A DNA stretch of 64,000 nucleotides. Origin: Desulfosporosinus hippei DSM 8344 (lineage in GTDB: Bacteria > Bacillota > Desulfitobacteriia > Desulfitobacteriales > Desulfitobacteriaceae). A program made the position numbers and the translations under genes. Numbering within the stretch: position 1 is the first letter of the stretch; every line of letters begins with the position of its first letter. The stretch is from assembly GCF_900100785.1 (NCBI RefSeq), contig NZ_FNCP01000006.1, forward strand, positions 62,001-126,000, read 5' to 3'. The notes under the pieces are model-generated. The model was not told where the DNA came from. It did not search any database and saw nothing but the letters and a program-made list of their open reading frames with translations. Below, piece by piece: positions 1-9,400 of this stretch.

Positions 1-466
1 ACGTGACGTGACAGCCAATAACCTCTTCCCACCTAATATGCTGCTTCCTAAGCTCCAACCCTAAAGGAAGATTAAACTCTGGATGAACTCGTGGGATTAG
101 ATAATCCGGCTTTAACCCACTTAGCACCAAGCTCGACATTACAGAACGATGAGAACTTCTTTCCACTACAATGGGTTTATCCGAATTGTCTTTTAATGCC
201 AGAAACATTGCCTGATTGCCGGCTGTCCCACCATTAACAAGAAAAAAAGTTTCCTCCGCTCCAAAAATCTTCGCTGCTTGTTTTTGTGCCAGAGCAATAA
301 TTCCACTTGGAGAATGTAGCATATCCAGACCCGGAAGTTCAGTTAAATCGAAACTCAAAAAGTCGTAGCCATTAAAAAACTCCTGTCGACCTTTATGTCC
401 AGGAGTATGGAAAGAGCAGTATCCTTGTTTGTGATAATGGCTCAATCCCTCTCCAAGTTCACCCAC
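1..466 (-). CDS. Orn/Lys/Arg decarboxylase family protein, partial (C-terminus beyond window)
   Basis: The N-terminal about 155 residues of a PLP-dependent, fold-type I basic amino-acid decarboxylase (SpeA/YaaO-like) are present; the rest lies left of base 1. Visible family motifs are FHTPGHKGR, DLTELPGLDMLHSPSG and FFLVNGGTAGNQ, the glycine-rich stretch before the PLP site. The PLP lysine itself is off-window. A GTG at 466 has a GGAGGG Shine-Dalgarno 10 nt upstream and is preferred over the ATG at 484, which has no ribosome-binding site. In B. subtilis the homologue yaaO sits in the same neighbourhood (csfB-xpaC-yaaN-yaaO-tmk). Whether the substrate is arginine, lysine or ornithine cannot be told from this fragment. 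Together with SpeD in this window it could feed polyamine synthesis, which is inference. Confidence 0.88.
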   Translation of the reverse strand, partial: MGELGEGLSHYHKQGYCSFHTPGHKGRQEFFNGYDFLSFDLTELPGLDMLHSPSGIIALAQKQAAKIFGAEETFFLVNGGTAGNQAMFLALKDNSDKPIVVERSSHRSVMSSLVLSGLKPDYLIPRVHPEFNLPLGLELRKQHIRWEEVIGCHVT

Positions 467-617
467 GTAACAAAAACCCTCCATTTATCCATAAATGTAC
501 GAATACAATTTTGACAGGGTACAATCTTAGTTTAACATGGATTAGGAAATATTTCATCCAAATGGCAACTCCTGTTTATTTAACTTGAATATTATTTTTC
601 AAATTCCAGATGATGAT

Positions 618-872
618 CTAATAAAAAATCCCTTTTATTAAGAACATAAACTCCTGATATTCTGGTGACCCCGGCTCTGCTGAGAACAACTCCTGTTGAC
701 ATTCCGAACAAAAAAACATTCCTTGTATTCTAAAACCATCATATAATCCTTCTTTCGGAACCTTCGTACACCGATAACACACGGGCAAAATTTTGCCCCC
801 GTTTTTTAAAATACTTGAATTGTTATCATTCAATTCTAAAGAGGGCTGAGCAGTGATTGTAGGCTTAGACAT
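618..872 (-). CDS. csfB: Gin/CsfB-like anti-sigma-G factor
   Basis: An 84-aa protein with two CxxC pairs (CYRC at about residues 32-35, CSEC at about 55-58) that probably bind zinc, followed by a short helical tail. This matches the Gin family, small zinc-binding proteins that inhibit sigma-G in the B. subtilis forespore and reduce premature late gene expression. The roughly 30-residue N-terminal extension before the first CxxC is longer than in B. subtilis Gin. A good AGGAGG ribosome-binding site precedes the ATG. It starts only 29 nt after the gerAC stop on the same strand, so it may be co-transcribed with the germination operon. The position beside a yaaO-like gene repeats the B. subtilis order. 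Identification rests on the Cys pattern, size and synteny. Confidence 0.75.
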   Translation of the reverse strand: MSKPTITAQPSLELNDNNSSILKNGGKILPVCYRCTKVPKEGLYDGFRIQGMFFCSECQQELFSAEPGSPEYQEFMFLIKGIFY

Positions 873-901
873 AATTTAATTCCTCCTAGTTACTTCTAAC
901 C

Positions 902-2128
902 CTAGTCTTGCCCCTCTCCTCCTGAATTAGTCGCACTGCTGCTGGACATTCCGGTATTATGAACTGTTACTTTTATGTCAAAGGAAACTGGAAAATCGGA
1001 AACTTCTTGCTTCCAACGTTCTTTTAGATTCTTCCAATACCTAGGGTTTCTTTGCTCAATATGCCTTCCAACCCCTAGAAAATCAAAACCTAATTCTCTT
1101 TGCTTTTTAATGGCACTCTCGCATTCCTGCTGAATTACTTTAGCAAAGCTCCCTTCTGCCTCTTTAACTAGTTCTATCCAATCCGTCCCGGAGAGTTGTC
1201 GATCCAGCCCTAAAACTTCATCAATAGCAATGCTCGTTCTTACTTGATAGTTTAGCCCGAAATTTTCGCCATCTGTTTTAACTTTATACCTTGTACTAGA
1301 TTTCAGGACTTGACCACTAAACTTCACGTTGCTTTCCTTGAGATCCACAGTATTAATCAACCGATTGGATACATCATCTTCCAGCCACATATACCCTTTT
1401 GTTTCTTCATCGTTCAGAAAATCAACTAATTGATCTCCATTCAAAACTCCTGCTCCTTCAATTCGAATCTCTCCGGCCTCATCACTTTTTTCTGCTTTAT
1501 AGTGAATCCCTTCTCCATCCTTGACTGCTTCAACAACCGGCAGGATGGGAGCTGTGCTTTCAGTGCCTAAAACCGTAAGGTAATGCCCTAAGCGTACCAT
1601 GGGAAAGGCAGACAGTTCATTTCCTCCTTCAATAATACTTCTAATATATAAAGCCGGCAGTTGCTCGGAGCGTAGCTTTAAATTTAACACGTCTTCAGCC
1701 TTGCCTCGAGCAATAACCAGATACATCGAACGGCGAAATTCTGCAAAACGCTGAGCAAAATCTAACATATTGTTAAAGCCGCCAGCTTTTGCAACATCCT
1801 CCCCAATGACGATTACCTTTAATGAGCCCATAAAGGGGGTTCGATAAGCTGCTTTAGATACTATATCAAAGGCTTCTCTAACACTTGAGGCTTCCGCACC
1901 TAAAGTCCGTTCTTCAGTTTCTGCCCCGCTATTACCTCCCTTTTTTGTCTTTGCATATTGTTGTGTAATAAGATATGTTCCTGGCTTTTCCCCCAGATCA
2001 AATCCTATTCCCATCAGAGGGGCTAAATCTTCTACTTCTCGCTTTCCCCAACATCCTGATATCGATAAAATTAAAAACAGACAGATTATCATTAGTCCGG
2101 TCATATACTTTTCTCTGCAACTTTTCAT
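902..2128 (-). CDS. gerAC: Ger(x)C family spore germination lipoprotein (GerAC-like)
   Basis: About 408 aa. GerC subunit of a GerA-type nutrient germinant receptor, expected at the outer face of the spore inner membrane. A signal peptide at residues 1-25 ends in a lipobox (ISGC, Cys26), followed by the family-typical CWGKREVEDL start and three mixed alpha/beta domains. I start at the ATG at 2128 because it overlaps the TGA of the upstream gerAB (ATGA), a translational coupling arrangement; the longer reading frame from 2182 lies inside gerAB and would bury the signal peptide. It is the last receptor gene of the A-B-B-C operon and is followed closely by gin. The germinant is unknown. Confidence 0.93.
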   Translation of the reverse strand: MKSCREKYMTGLMIICLFLILSISGCWGKREVEDLAPLMGIGFDLGEKPGTYLITQQYAKTKKGGNSGAETEERTLGAEASSVREAFDIVSKAAYRTPFMGSLKVIVIGEDVAKAGGFNNMLDFAQRFAEFRRSMYLVIARGKAEDVLNLKLRSEQLPALYIRSIIEGGNELSAFPMVRLGHYLTVLGTESTAPILPVVEAVKDGEGIHYKAEKSDEAGEIRIEGAGVLNGDQLVDFLNDEETKGYMWLEDDVSNRLINTVDLKESNVKFSGQVLKSSTRYKVKTDGENFGLNYQVRTSIAIDEVLGLDRQLSGTDWIELVKEAEGSFAKVIQQECESAIKKQRELGFDFLGVGRHIEQRNPRYWKNLKERWKQEVSDFPVSFDIKVTVHNTGMSSSSATNSGGEGQD

Positions 2129-3219
2129 GAGACACCCGCTTTCTTCTTCCAGTGAGAAAACGTCCATATCGTGAGTATCCATAGACTTGCAAAAGGAAAA
2201 ATAAGATAATCATCAACAAGTCCAATTTCTACGATTAAGCCAGGCCCTCGCTTATTATTGAGGGCAACCCCCATAAATATCATCCCGACAACTAAATGAC
2301 TCTTAGTTCCTTTAAGCCTAAATAGACTTTCTAAGCTCCAAAGAACAACGAAAAAGAAGGCACAAATCTTTATAACCAATGCCCCAAACCATGCTCCTAA
2401 AAATAAGGATTCAACTCCGGAAATTGTTCGACTTACCTCTACCATTTTCCCTAATACCAGTAAACCATAGACTAAGTTAACAGTTTCAGAAGGTCCAAAT
2501 ATCACTATCTGCATTAAGACAACCAAGGTATTCACAAAACCTACTAAAAAAACTGCTAACCATATCCCCTTTTTCAAACGAGAAAACTCTTGCTTATCGG
2601 TTGGTAAAAAAGGTAAAATTCCAGCAAAAAACAGAATGTACTCCATTACAAACGGAGTCACTTTGAAACCAGCCAAAATAATTGGGACTATTCCTTGACC
2701 TAAAATCGGCATTAGTTCTCCTTGTTCTATACGTGGTATGGAAAGTCCAATATTCAACACTAAGGCAATTACAACCAGAGGAAAGACCACTTCGGTAAAA
2801 CGCGTGAAAACTTCAATACCCGATCTGGCTAAGTATAAAACTAGTAACAGTCCCCCCAGGTAAAACATTTCAATTGGGGTTCGCGGCATAATCGATGATT
2901 CATAAATATCTCCGATTTGTCCTAACAATAAACCACCAAAGTAACTCATAATTAATATATAAAGTACACCGATAATTTTACAAACCCATTTTCCCAGTAA
3001 GATTTCTGTAATCTGTAGTAAGTTCTTTTGAGGGTACTTTTTGTACAACGACAAGATCATCAAGCCATATGGAATTCCTAGGGCAAATCCCGGCAACACA
3101 GACATCCAACCATCCCTTTCGGCGACCCCAGTTGTCAGCGAGGCTATGGGGAGAAAGGTCGTCCCCATAAGTACGGCTGTTCCTAGTATAGTAAATTGAT
3201 GTGAGGAGATTCTTTCCAT
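2125..3219 (-). CDS. gerAB: GerAB-type spore germination permease, second copy
   Basis: About 364 aa, amino acid permease-like (APC superfamily) integral membrane subunit of a GerA receptor, with about ten hydrophobic helices. Family features include the MERISSHQF start and the GPSET...LVYGLL...GKMVEVSRT block in the central region. In B. subtilis GerAB is the germinant-binding subunit. The start is the ATG at 3219, four bases after the stop of the preceding gerAB; a longer frame from 3288 would overlap that gene. It is a paralogue of its immediate neighbour with nearly identical central and N-terminal blocks, so it looks like a tandem duplication. Its stop overlaps the gerAC start. Confidence 0.93.
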   Translation of the reverse strand: MERISSHQFTILGTAVLMGTTFLPIASLTTGVAERDGWMSVLPGFALGIPYGLMILSLYKKYPQKNLLQITEILLGKWVCKIIGVLYILIMSYFGGLLLGQIGDIYESSIMPRTPIEMFYLGGLLLVLYLARSGIEVFTRFTEVVFPLVVIALVLNIGLSIPRIEQGELMPILGQGIVPIILAGFKVTPFVMEYILFFAGILPFLPTDKQEFSRLKKGIWLAVFLVGFVNTLVVLMQIVIFGPSETVNLVYGLLVLGKMVEVSRTISGVESLFLGAWFGALVIKICAFFFVVLWSLESLFRLKGTKSHLVVGMIFMGVALNNKRGPGLIVEIGLVDDYLIFPFASLWILTIWTFSHWKKKAGVS

Positions 3220-3223
3220 TTCT

Positions 3224-4315
3224 TCAGTTTCCAGCTCCCCTCTTCCAGCGCGTAACTCCCCAGAGAACCGGTATCCAAAGAGATACAAAAGGCATAATTA
3301 GGTATTCATCAATAAGCCCAATTTCAGTAATTAAAGAAGGCGCTCTGACATTTTTAAAGGCAATTCCCAGAAATATGATAGCTGTTAAATGCTGCCATTT
3401 TACACCTTTTAAACCAAAGACACTTTCCAAACCCCATATTGCTACAAAAAGAAGTGATCCTATCTTTATGACTGCAGCAGCAAACCAAACACCCAAAAAT
3501 AAGGATTCCACTCCCGAAACTGTCCGACTTACTTCTACCATTTTCCCTAATGCCAGTAATCCGTATACCAGACGAATAGTCTCTGATGGCCCAAAAACAA
3601 GCATTTGAATCAGTGCTATAAGGGTGTCAAGCATGCCTGCCCAGAAAATAATTTTCCAAGCTCCCGTTTTTAGTTGACCAATTGCTTTCTTATCCGTAGG
3701 CAGATATGCAATAACTCCGGCCAAAAAGAGCATATATGTCATTACAAAAGGAATAACTTTCAATGAGCCCTTAAAAATAGGGAGTAATCCCTCTCCTAGG
3801 ATTGGCAGAAGTTCTCCTTGCTCAATTCGTGGAATAGACAGTCCTACGTTTAAAAGTATTGCCACCACGATAAGAGGGAAGGTTATCTCAGAAAAACGTC
3901 CAAAAACTTCAATTCCCGATCTGGTTAGGTATAGAACAAGAATGATCCCGCCTAAGAAAAAAATCCATAGAGGAGTTAGTGGCATAATTGATGTTTGATA
4001 GATATCTCCAACTTGCCCCAGCAATAACCCCCCGAGGTAGATGGCACATAATAAATAAATTATCCCAATTAGTTTTCCGATCCACCTTCCAAAGGCCTCT
4101 TCAGATATCTGTAATAAATTTTTGCGAGGATAATAATTCATTAGGGACAATACCATCAGACTGTAAGGAATTCCTAGTGCAAATCCCGGCATAACGCTCA
4201 TCCAGCCATCTCTCCCCCCGACTAAAGCAACTATGGACGCCACGGGAAGAAATGTGGTTCCTAACAATACTGCTGCTCCTAAAGTTGTGAATTGATGTGC
4301 TGAAATTCTTTCCAT
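3224..4315 (-). CDS. gerAB: GerAB-type spore germination permease, first copy
   Basis: About 363 aa, with the same ten-helix permease architecture as the next gene. Start MERISAHQF with ATG at 4315, just behind the gerAA stop; the ribosome-binding purines (GGGGAAAGGG) lie in the end of gerAA. It shares the GPSET, LVYGLLALGKMVEVSRT and SGVESLFLG blocks with the downstream copy but differs in most other positions (for example FLPVASIVALVGGRDG against FLPIASLTTGVAERDG), so the pair has diverged rather than duplicated recently. It probably provides the GerB subunit for GerAA and GerAC, possibly with a different germinant preference from copy two (inference). Confidence 0.93.
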   Translation of the reverse strand: MERISAHQFTTLGAAVLLGTTFLPVASIVALVGGRDGWMSVMPGFALGIPYSLMVLSLMNYYPRKNLLQISEEAFGRWIGKLIGIIYLLCAIYLGGLLLGQVGDIYQTSIMPLTPLWIFFLGGIILVLYLTRSGIEVFGRFSEITFPLIVVAILLNVGLSIPRIEQGELLPILGEGLLPIFKGSLKVIPFVMTYMLFLAGVIAYLPTDKKAIGQLKTGAWKIIFWAGMLDTLIALIQMLVFGPSETIRLVYGLLALGKMVEVSRTVSGVESLFLGVWFAAAVIKIGSLLFVAIWGLESVFGLKGVKWQHLTAIIFLGIAFKNVRAPSLITEIGLIDEYLIMPFVSLWIPVLWGVTRWKRGAGN

Positions 4316-4317
4316 TG

Positions 4318-5889
4318 TCACCCTTTCCCCTTTGAGCGGGGTTCTTGAACATCTATCAATTGAGGTCGGCGCTTTAATGCCCACCATGGGGCCCTAACGA
4401 AAGTATCCTGTAACAAGGCCCGTACACGTAGCGGAGCAATAGGACTTGTATACGGCACTCCAAATGACCGAAGTCCTAATAAGTGGATCAAGATAGCATA
4501 AAGCCCAACTGCTACACCAAAGAAACCAAGAATGCCAGCCAATATCATCAAAGGAAATCGTAAGAGCCGCACAGCTAAACTAAGGTCGTAATAGGGGATA
4601 GCATAACTGGCAACAGCTGTCAAACCAATAATAATGACCATCAGGGGACTGACCAAGCCTGCATTTACTGCTGCGTCCCCAATAATAAGTGCCCCTACAA
4701 TTCCAATCGTTTGTCCGATTGGTTTGGGTAATCTTAGGCCGGCTTCCTGTAATATTTCTAATACTATGGTCATTGTTAAGGCCTCTAATAAGGCGGGAAA
4801 AGGTACTCCCTGCCGGCCTGCGGATATACTCATTAATAAATCCGTAGGGATAATTTCTTGATGAAATGTTGTAACCGCAATATAAGTACTCGGAGCCACA
4901 ACTGCTACAAAGGCTCCTACATAACGTACAAAACGTGAAAGAATTGCTGTCATAGCTCTTTGATAATAGTCCTCATTAACATTTAGAAACTCAACTAGTA
5001 TTGCCGGTACAACTAGGACTATAGGTGTTCCATCAAGAATTATTCCCACCTTCCCCTCTAAGAGCTTGCCGGCTAATACATCCGGCCGTTCAGTATAGGC
5101 AATCTGGGGGAATGGGGAATAAGGAAAGTCTTCAATCATTTCCTCTATATATCCCACATCTATCACACTATCCATCTTAATTTTGCTTAACCTTAGCAAT
5201 ACCTCAGAAACAATATCCTTGTTTGCTATTTTCTCAATATAAGTTACTACAAGCTCAGTGTTTGATATATCCCCAAGTTTTAAGGAGATAATCCTCAACG
5301 AAGGATGTTTAATCTTCCGCCGTAGAAGAGAGGTATTAATTCGAAGTGTCTCGGTAAAGCCTTCATGTGGCCCTTTTACAATAGATTCAGCAATAGGCTC
5401 ATTGACGCCGCGATTAGCCCATCCCCTTGCCCCAATAGAAATTGCCTCAGTAGATTCTCCAAAAAAGATAACTGCGTCGCCAGATAATATAGTACTTACA
5501 GCCTCTTCCATTTTCGAAATCTTCTTAATTTCTATACCAGGGAGAAAATTTTGAATTGTGATTTCGATGACATTAGATAGTGTGACTCGCTCTAACTCCG
5601 GGTGATGGTTTAAATCCACCATAAGAGGTTTTAAGACAAATTGGTCAAGTATATTTTTATCAACAAGACCGTCAACTACTACTAACATACAAGGAATACG
5701 ACTTTTTCCGGGAAAACTAAACTCTCGAAAGACAATGTCACTGCTCTTTGAGAGGATTTCCTTTACTGTCTGCCCTGATAGGGGCTTATTCATATCCTCT
5801 TCAAATGAAAAAGAAGGAGATTTCCGTATTCGTCGCTCTCCCTTAGGACGTACAGTAAGATCTTTAAGCATCTTCATCCAGCTTGACAT
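4318..5889 (-). CDS. gerAA: GerA family spore germination protein, A subunit
   Basis: 523 aa, the A subunit of a GerA-type receptor. It has a soluble N-terminal region (about 1-300) with the family blocks GLVDKNILDQF and VIFFGESTEAISIGARGW, the conserved PYSPFPQ segment (about 256-262), then a C-terminal membrane domain with about five helices and a short charged tail. A strong GGGAGGG ribosome-binding site precedes the ATG at 5889. It is the first gene of A-B-B-C. GerA A subunits form oligomeric ion-conducting channels in B. subtilis (known for the family). A sigma-G-like promoter motif lies just upstream. Confidence 0.95.
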   Translation of the reverse strand: MSSWMKMLKDLTVRPKGERRIRKSPSFSFEEDMNKPLSGQTVKEILSKSSDIVFREFSFPGKSRIPCMLVVVDGLVDKNILDQFVLKPLMVDLNHHPELERVTLSNVIEITIQNFLPGIEIKKISKMEEAVSTILSGDAVIFFGESTEAISIGARGWANRGVNEPIAESIVKGPHEGFTETLRINTSLLRRKIKHPSLRIISLKLGDISNTELVVTYIEKIANKDIVSEVLLRLSKIKMDSVIDVGYIEEMIEDFPYSPFPQIAYTERPDVLAGKLLEGKVGIILDGTPIVLVVPAILVEFLNVNEDYYQRAMTAILSRFVRYVGAFVAVVAPSTYIAVTTFHQEIIPTDLLMSISAGRQGVPFPALLEALTMTIVLEILQEAGLRLPKPIGQTIGIVGALIIGDAAVNAGLVSPLMVIIIGLTAVASYAIPYYDLSLAVRLLRFPLMILAGILGFFGVAVGLYAILIHLLGLRSFGVPYTSPIAPLRVRALLQDTFVRAPWWALKRRPQLIDVQEPRSKGKG

Positions 5890-5909
5890 GAAATCCCTCC
5901 CATTCAGCT

Positions 5910-5938
5910 TATTTTGTCCTGTAATGTGTTGATTATTC
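5910..5938 (-). promoter_or_regulatory. Possible sigma-G promoter of the ger operon
   Basis: Reading the minus strand: GAATA (5938-5934), a 17-bp spacer, then CAAAATA (5916-5910), close to the sigma-G pattern GHATR-17/18-CATNHTA with one -10 mismatch. It sits about 20 bp before gerAA. The match is short, and the assignment rests mainly on the forespore-specific genes downstream. Confidence 0.35.
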
Positions 5939-6020
5939 GCCCGGAATTATATCTCCTGACTGATACCTGAATCCTAACCCCTTACTAGAATAGAGTACTT
6001 TGGAATTAGACTTTTTTGCT

Positions 6021-6069
6021 AAAACAAAGAAGAAACTGCACATTGACATGGCAGTTTCTTCTTTGTTTT
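6021..6069 (-). terminator. Hairpin terminator after bofA
   Basis: A perfect 19-bp inverted repeat (6021-6039 and 6051-6069) with an 11-nt loop. On the minus strand the stem ends in CTTTGTTTT, giving an A-stem and U-tail. It separates bofA from the ger operon; the symmetric A/T ends could act in both directions. Confidence 0.8.
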
Positions 6070-6104
6070 ATACAGTTAGGTGATTTTAAGTCTGCTATTT
6101 CCTG

Positions 6105-6359
6105 CTATATCCCCAGCAGTTGTAAGACCGTTAAAGCTAATACTCCCGGGAAACCTAATAGTCCTACTAGCAAGATCGTAAACAGGTTAATTGGAATATC
6201 CAAGCCGATTACAGTTAACAGCAAGTTTAAAAGCCAGAGCCCCACAACTCCTCCCAAAACATGTATTAGTACTTTAAGAAAGACTCTAGGTTGTCCCATA
6301 GACGAACGCACAATTAATGCCAATAAGATTGCAAATAATCCCAAAAAAACAAAGGTCAT
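6105..6359 (-). CDS. bofA: BofA-like inhibitor of pro-sigma-K processing
   Basis: 84-aa hydrophobic protein with two or three membrane segments and the family C-terminal motif GLLGFPGVLALTVLQLLGI. BofA, with SpoIVFA, holds the intramembrane protease SpoIVFB inactive in the outer forespore membrane until the sigma-K checkpoint opens (known from B. subtilis). An AAAGGAGG ribosome-binding site lies 7 nt before the ATG. In B. subtilis bofA lies two genes downstream of recR; here the large PFOR gene sits between them. Length and motif fit well. Confidence 0.9.
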   Translation of the reverse strand: MTFVFLGLFAILLALIVRSSMGQPRVFLKVLIHVLGGVVGLWLLNLLLTVIGLDIPINLFTILLVGLLGFPGVLALTVLQLLGI

Positions 6360-6420
6360 GGAAATCCTCCTTTGCCTAAAGCATATTAAAGCATATGCTT
6401 ATAAGAACAAAGTAGAACAC

Positions 6421-6455
6421 AAAAAAGAGAGCAGGCTAATAACCTACTCTCTTTT
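6421..6455 (-). terminator. Terminator of the PFOR gene
   Basis: On the minus strand AAAAGAGAGTAGG pairs with CCTGCTCTCTTTT around a short loop and is followed by a T6 run. It starts about 40 nt after the PFOR stop codon. Confidence 0.8.
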
Positions 6456-6492
6456 CTTTCATTGTTGTTAATTTAGAATTTGCTGTTATGAA

Positions 6493-9400
6493 TTAATCCC
6501 ACTTTTGTTCAGCTAAACGTTTATATGACTCATAGCGAACCTTCGCATACTTCTCTGCACCGACAAAGAGTTCTTCAGCACTTTCAGGGAAGGTGTTCAA
6601 GAGGGATGAGTAACGAACTTCACCCATGATAAAGTCACGGAAGGATGCACTTGGCTCTTTCGAATCTAGGCTAAATGGATTCTTGCCTTGATCAATCAAG
6701 TCCGGATTGAAGTGATAGAGATGCCAGTAACCAGCATCAACTGCTTTCTTTTGTTCCTGTACACTCTTAGTCATTCCAGATTTAAGTCCATGGTTAATAC
6801 AAGGAGCATAAGCAATAATCAAGGAAGGTCCTTTGTAAGCTTCGGCTTCTTTAATTACTTTAATGGTTTGAGCCATATTAGCTCCTAAAGCAATCTGCGC
6901 AACATAGACATATCCATAACTCATTGCGATCATGCCTAGGTCTTTCTTGCGAATTTTCTTACCGGCAGCAGCAAATTTAGCAACAGCAGCTCTTGGTGTA
7001 GACTTTGAAGACTGGCCACCAGTATTCGAGTATACCTCAGTATCCATAACAAAGATATTTACATCGTCACCCGAAGCTAGGACATGGTCTAAGCCACCAA
7101 ATCCGATATCATAAGCCCAGCCGTCTCCACCGAGAATCCATTGGGATTTCTTAATAAGATGATCCTTCTTCGCCAGAATTTCTGCAATAACCTTATTATC
7201 TCCTGTGTATCCGCTCAATCCTACAAGAATCTTAGCTGCGGCAGCTTTAGAGGCATCAGCATCATCCCAACCGGCCAGCCAATCTTGGAATGCTTCTTTT
7301 AGATCTGCACTAATATCCATTTCTAAGGCTTCAGTCATTAAATCAAACAGCTTTTCGCGGATCTGACGAACGCCTAAATACATACCATAACCGAATTCAG
7401 CGTTATCTTCAAATAAGGAGTTAGCCCAGCTAGGACCTTTGCCGTCCTCATTCGTAGTATAGGGAACCGCTGGAGCACTTCCACCCCAAATCGAACTACA
7501 GCCGGTTGCATTGGAAATCATCATACGATCTCCATATAATTGGGTGATAAGTTTAACGTAAGCAGTCTCTCCACATCCCGGACAAGCACCATTGAACTCT
7601 AGTAAGGGTTGTGCAAATTGACTACCTTTAACTGTTGTTACATCAAAAAGCTTACTCTTATTCTTCAGGGTAACAGCATACTCCCAGTTGGCAACTTGTT
7701 GCTCGGTTTGCTCTGCAGCAGATTTCATAACCAAAGCCTTTACTTTAGCCGGGCAAACTTCCGCACAGTTTCCACAACCGGTACAATCCAAAGCACTTAC
7801 TTGAACGCGGAATTGCAAGCCAGTTGCTTCCTTACCAATAGCTTTCTTACCTACAAAGGTTTCCGGAGCACTTTTTGCTTCTTCTTCATTAAATAAGAAG
7901 GGGCGAATTGCTGCATGAGGGCAAACATAGGAGCATTGATTACATTGGATACAATTATCAATTTGCCATTCCGGTACGATTACACCAATACCACGCTTTT
8001 CAAAGCTGGTGGTTCCTACAGGGAAAGTTCCATCTTCACGACCTATGAAGGTGCTGACAGGAAGACTATCTCCCTCTAATGCGTTCATCGGGCGTAGAAT
8101 GTTTTTGACAAAATCCGGCTCATCAACTGCTGCGGCAGCCTCAGCCTGGGCAATGTCTGCATTTTCCCAAACAGCTGGAATATCAACCTTGACGAGGGAT
8201 GTTACACCCATGTCAATCGCGGCAGTGTTCATGTCAACAATATTTTGACCTTTCTTGCCATAGGTTTTCACCACAGATGCTTTGAGATAATCGACAGCTT
8301 CTTCAACAGGAATAACATTAGCCAGCTTAAAGAAAGCTGCTTGCATAATCATATTAATACGGTTTCCAAGTCCGATTTTTCGGGCAATTGATACAGCATC
8401 AATGATATAGAAGTTAACTTTATTCTTTGCTAAAGCTTTTTTCATGGATGCAGGCAGTTTTTGCTCCAACTCTTCCGGTGTCCACTGGCAATTCAAAACA
8501 AAGCTTCCGCCTTGTTTAAGGCCTTTTAAGAGGTCATATTGGTAAACGTAAGTTTGGTTGTGACAAGCAATGTAATTAGTTCCTGTCACATAGTAAGGGG
8601 ATTTAATCTGTTTTTTGCCAAAGCGAAGATGGGAAACAGTAATTCCGCCAGATTTTTTACTGTCGTATTGGAAGTATGCTTGGGCATAAAGCTTGGTATG
8701 ATCTCCAATAATCTTAATTGCTTGTTTATTGGCTCCAACAGTACCATCAGCGCCCAGACCCCAGAATTTACAGGAAATAGTCCCTTCTGGCGCAGTATCG
8801 ATGATTTCGTCTTCCGGTAAGGATGTATTAGTTACATCATCAATGATACCGATGGTAAAGCCATTCTTAGGTTGTTCCGATTTGAGGTTCTTATAGACAG
8901 CCAGTACTTGGGATGGGGTGGTATCTTTAGAACCTAAACCATAACGCCCTCCAACAATAACTGGTTTGAGATCACTGGTATAGAAAAGTTCATTAACATC
9001 AAGATATAATGGTTCGCCCAAAGAGCCAGGCTCTTTTGTACGATCAAGTACGGCAATTTTCTTAACAGTTTTTGGCAGTGCTTTAAAGAAGTATTCACTG
9101 GAGAATGGACGGTATAAATGAACTTTTACAACGCCAACCTTTTCTCCTTTAGCCATTAAGTAGTCGATAGTTTCCTCAATAGTATCGCAAATGGAGCCCA
9201 TGGCTACGATGACATATTCAGCATCATCTGCACCATAGTATTGGAATGGATGGTATTCTCTACCTGTCAGTTTCTTATACTCTTGCATATAATGTTCAAC
9301 GATGTCAGGAATTGCGTCATAGAAACGATTTGAAGCTTCCCGACCTTGGAAGTAAATATCAGGATTTTGAGCTGTTCCACGTAGAACAGGGCGCTCAGGA

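Noticed and set aside
3201-3608. Plus-strand open frames opposite the ger genes
   Set aside because: They are shadows of the membrane-protein genes on the minus strand.
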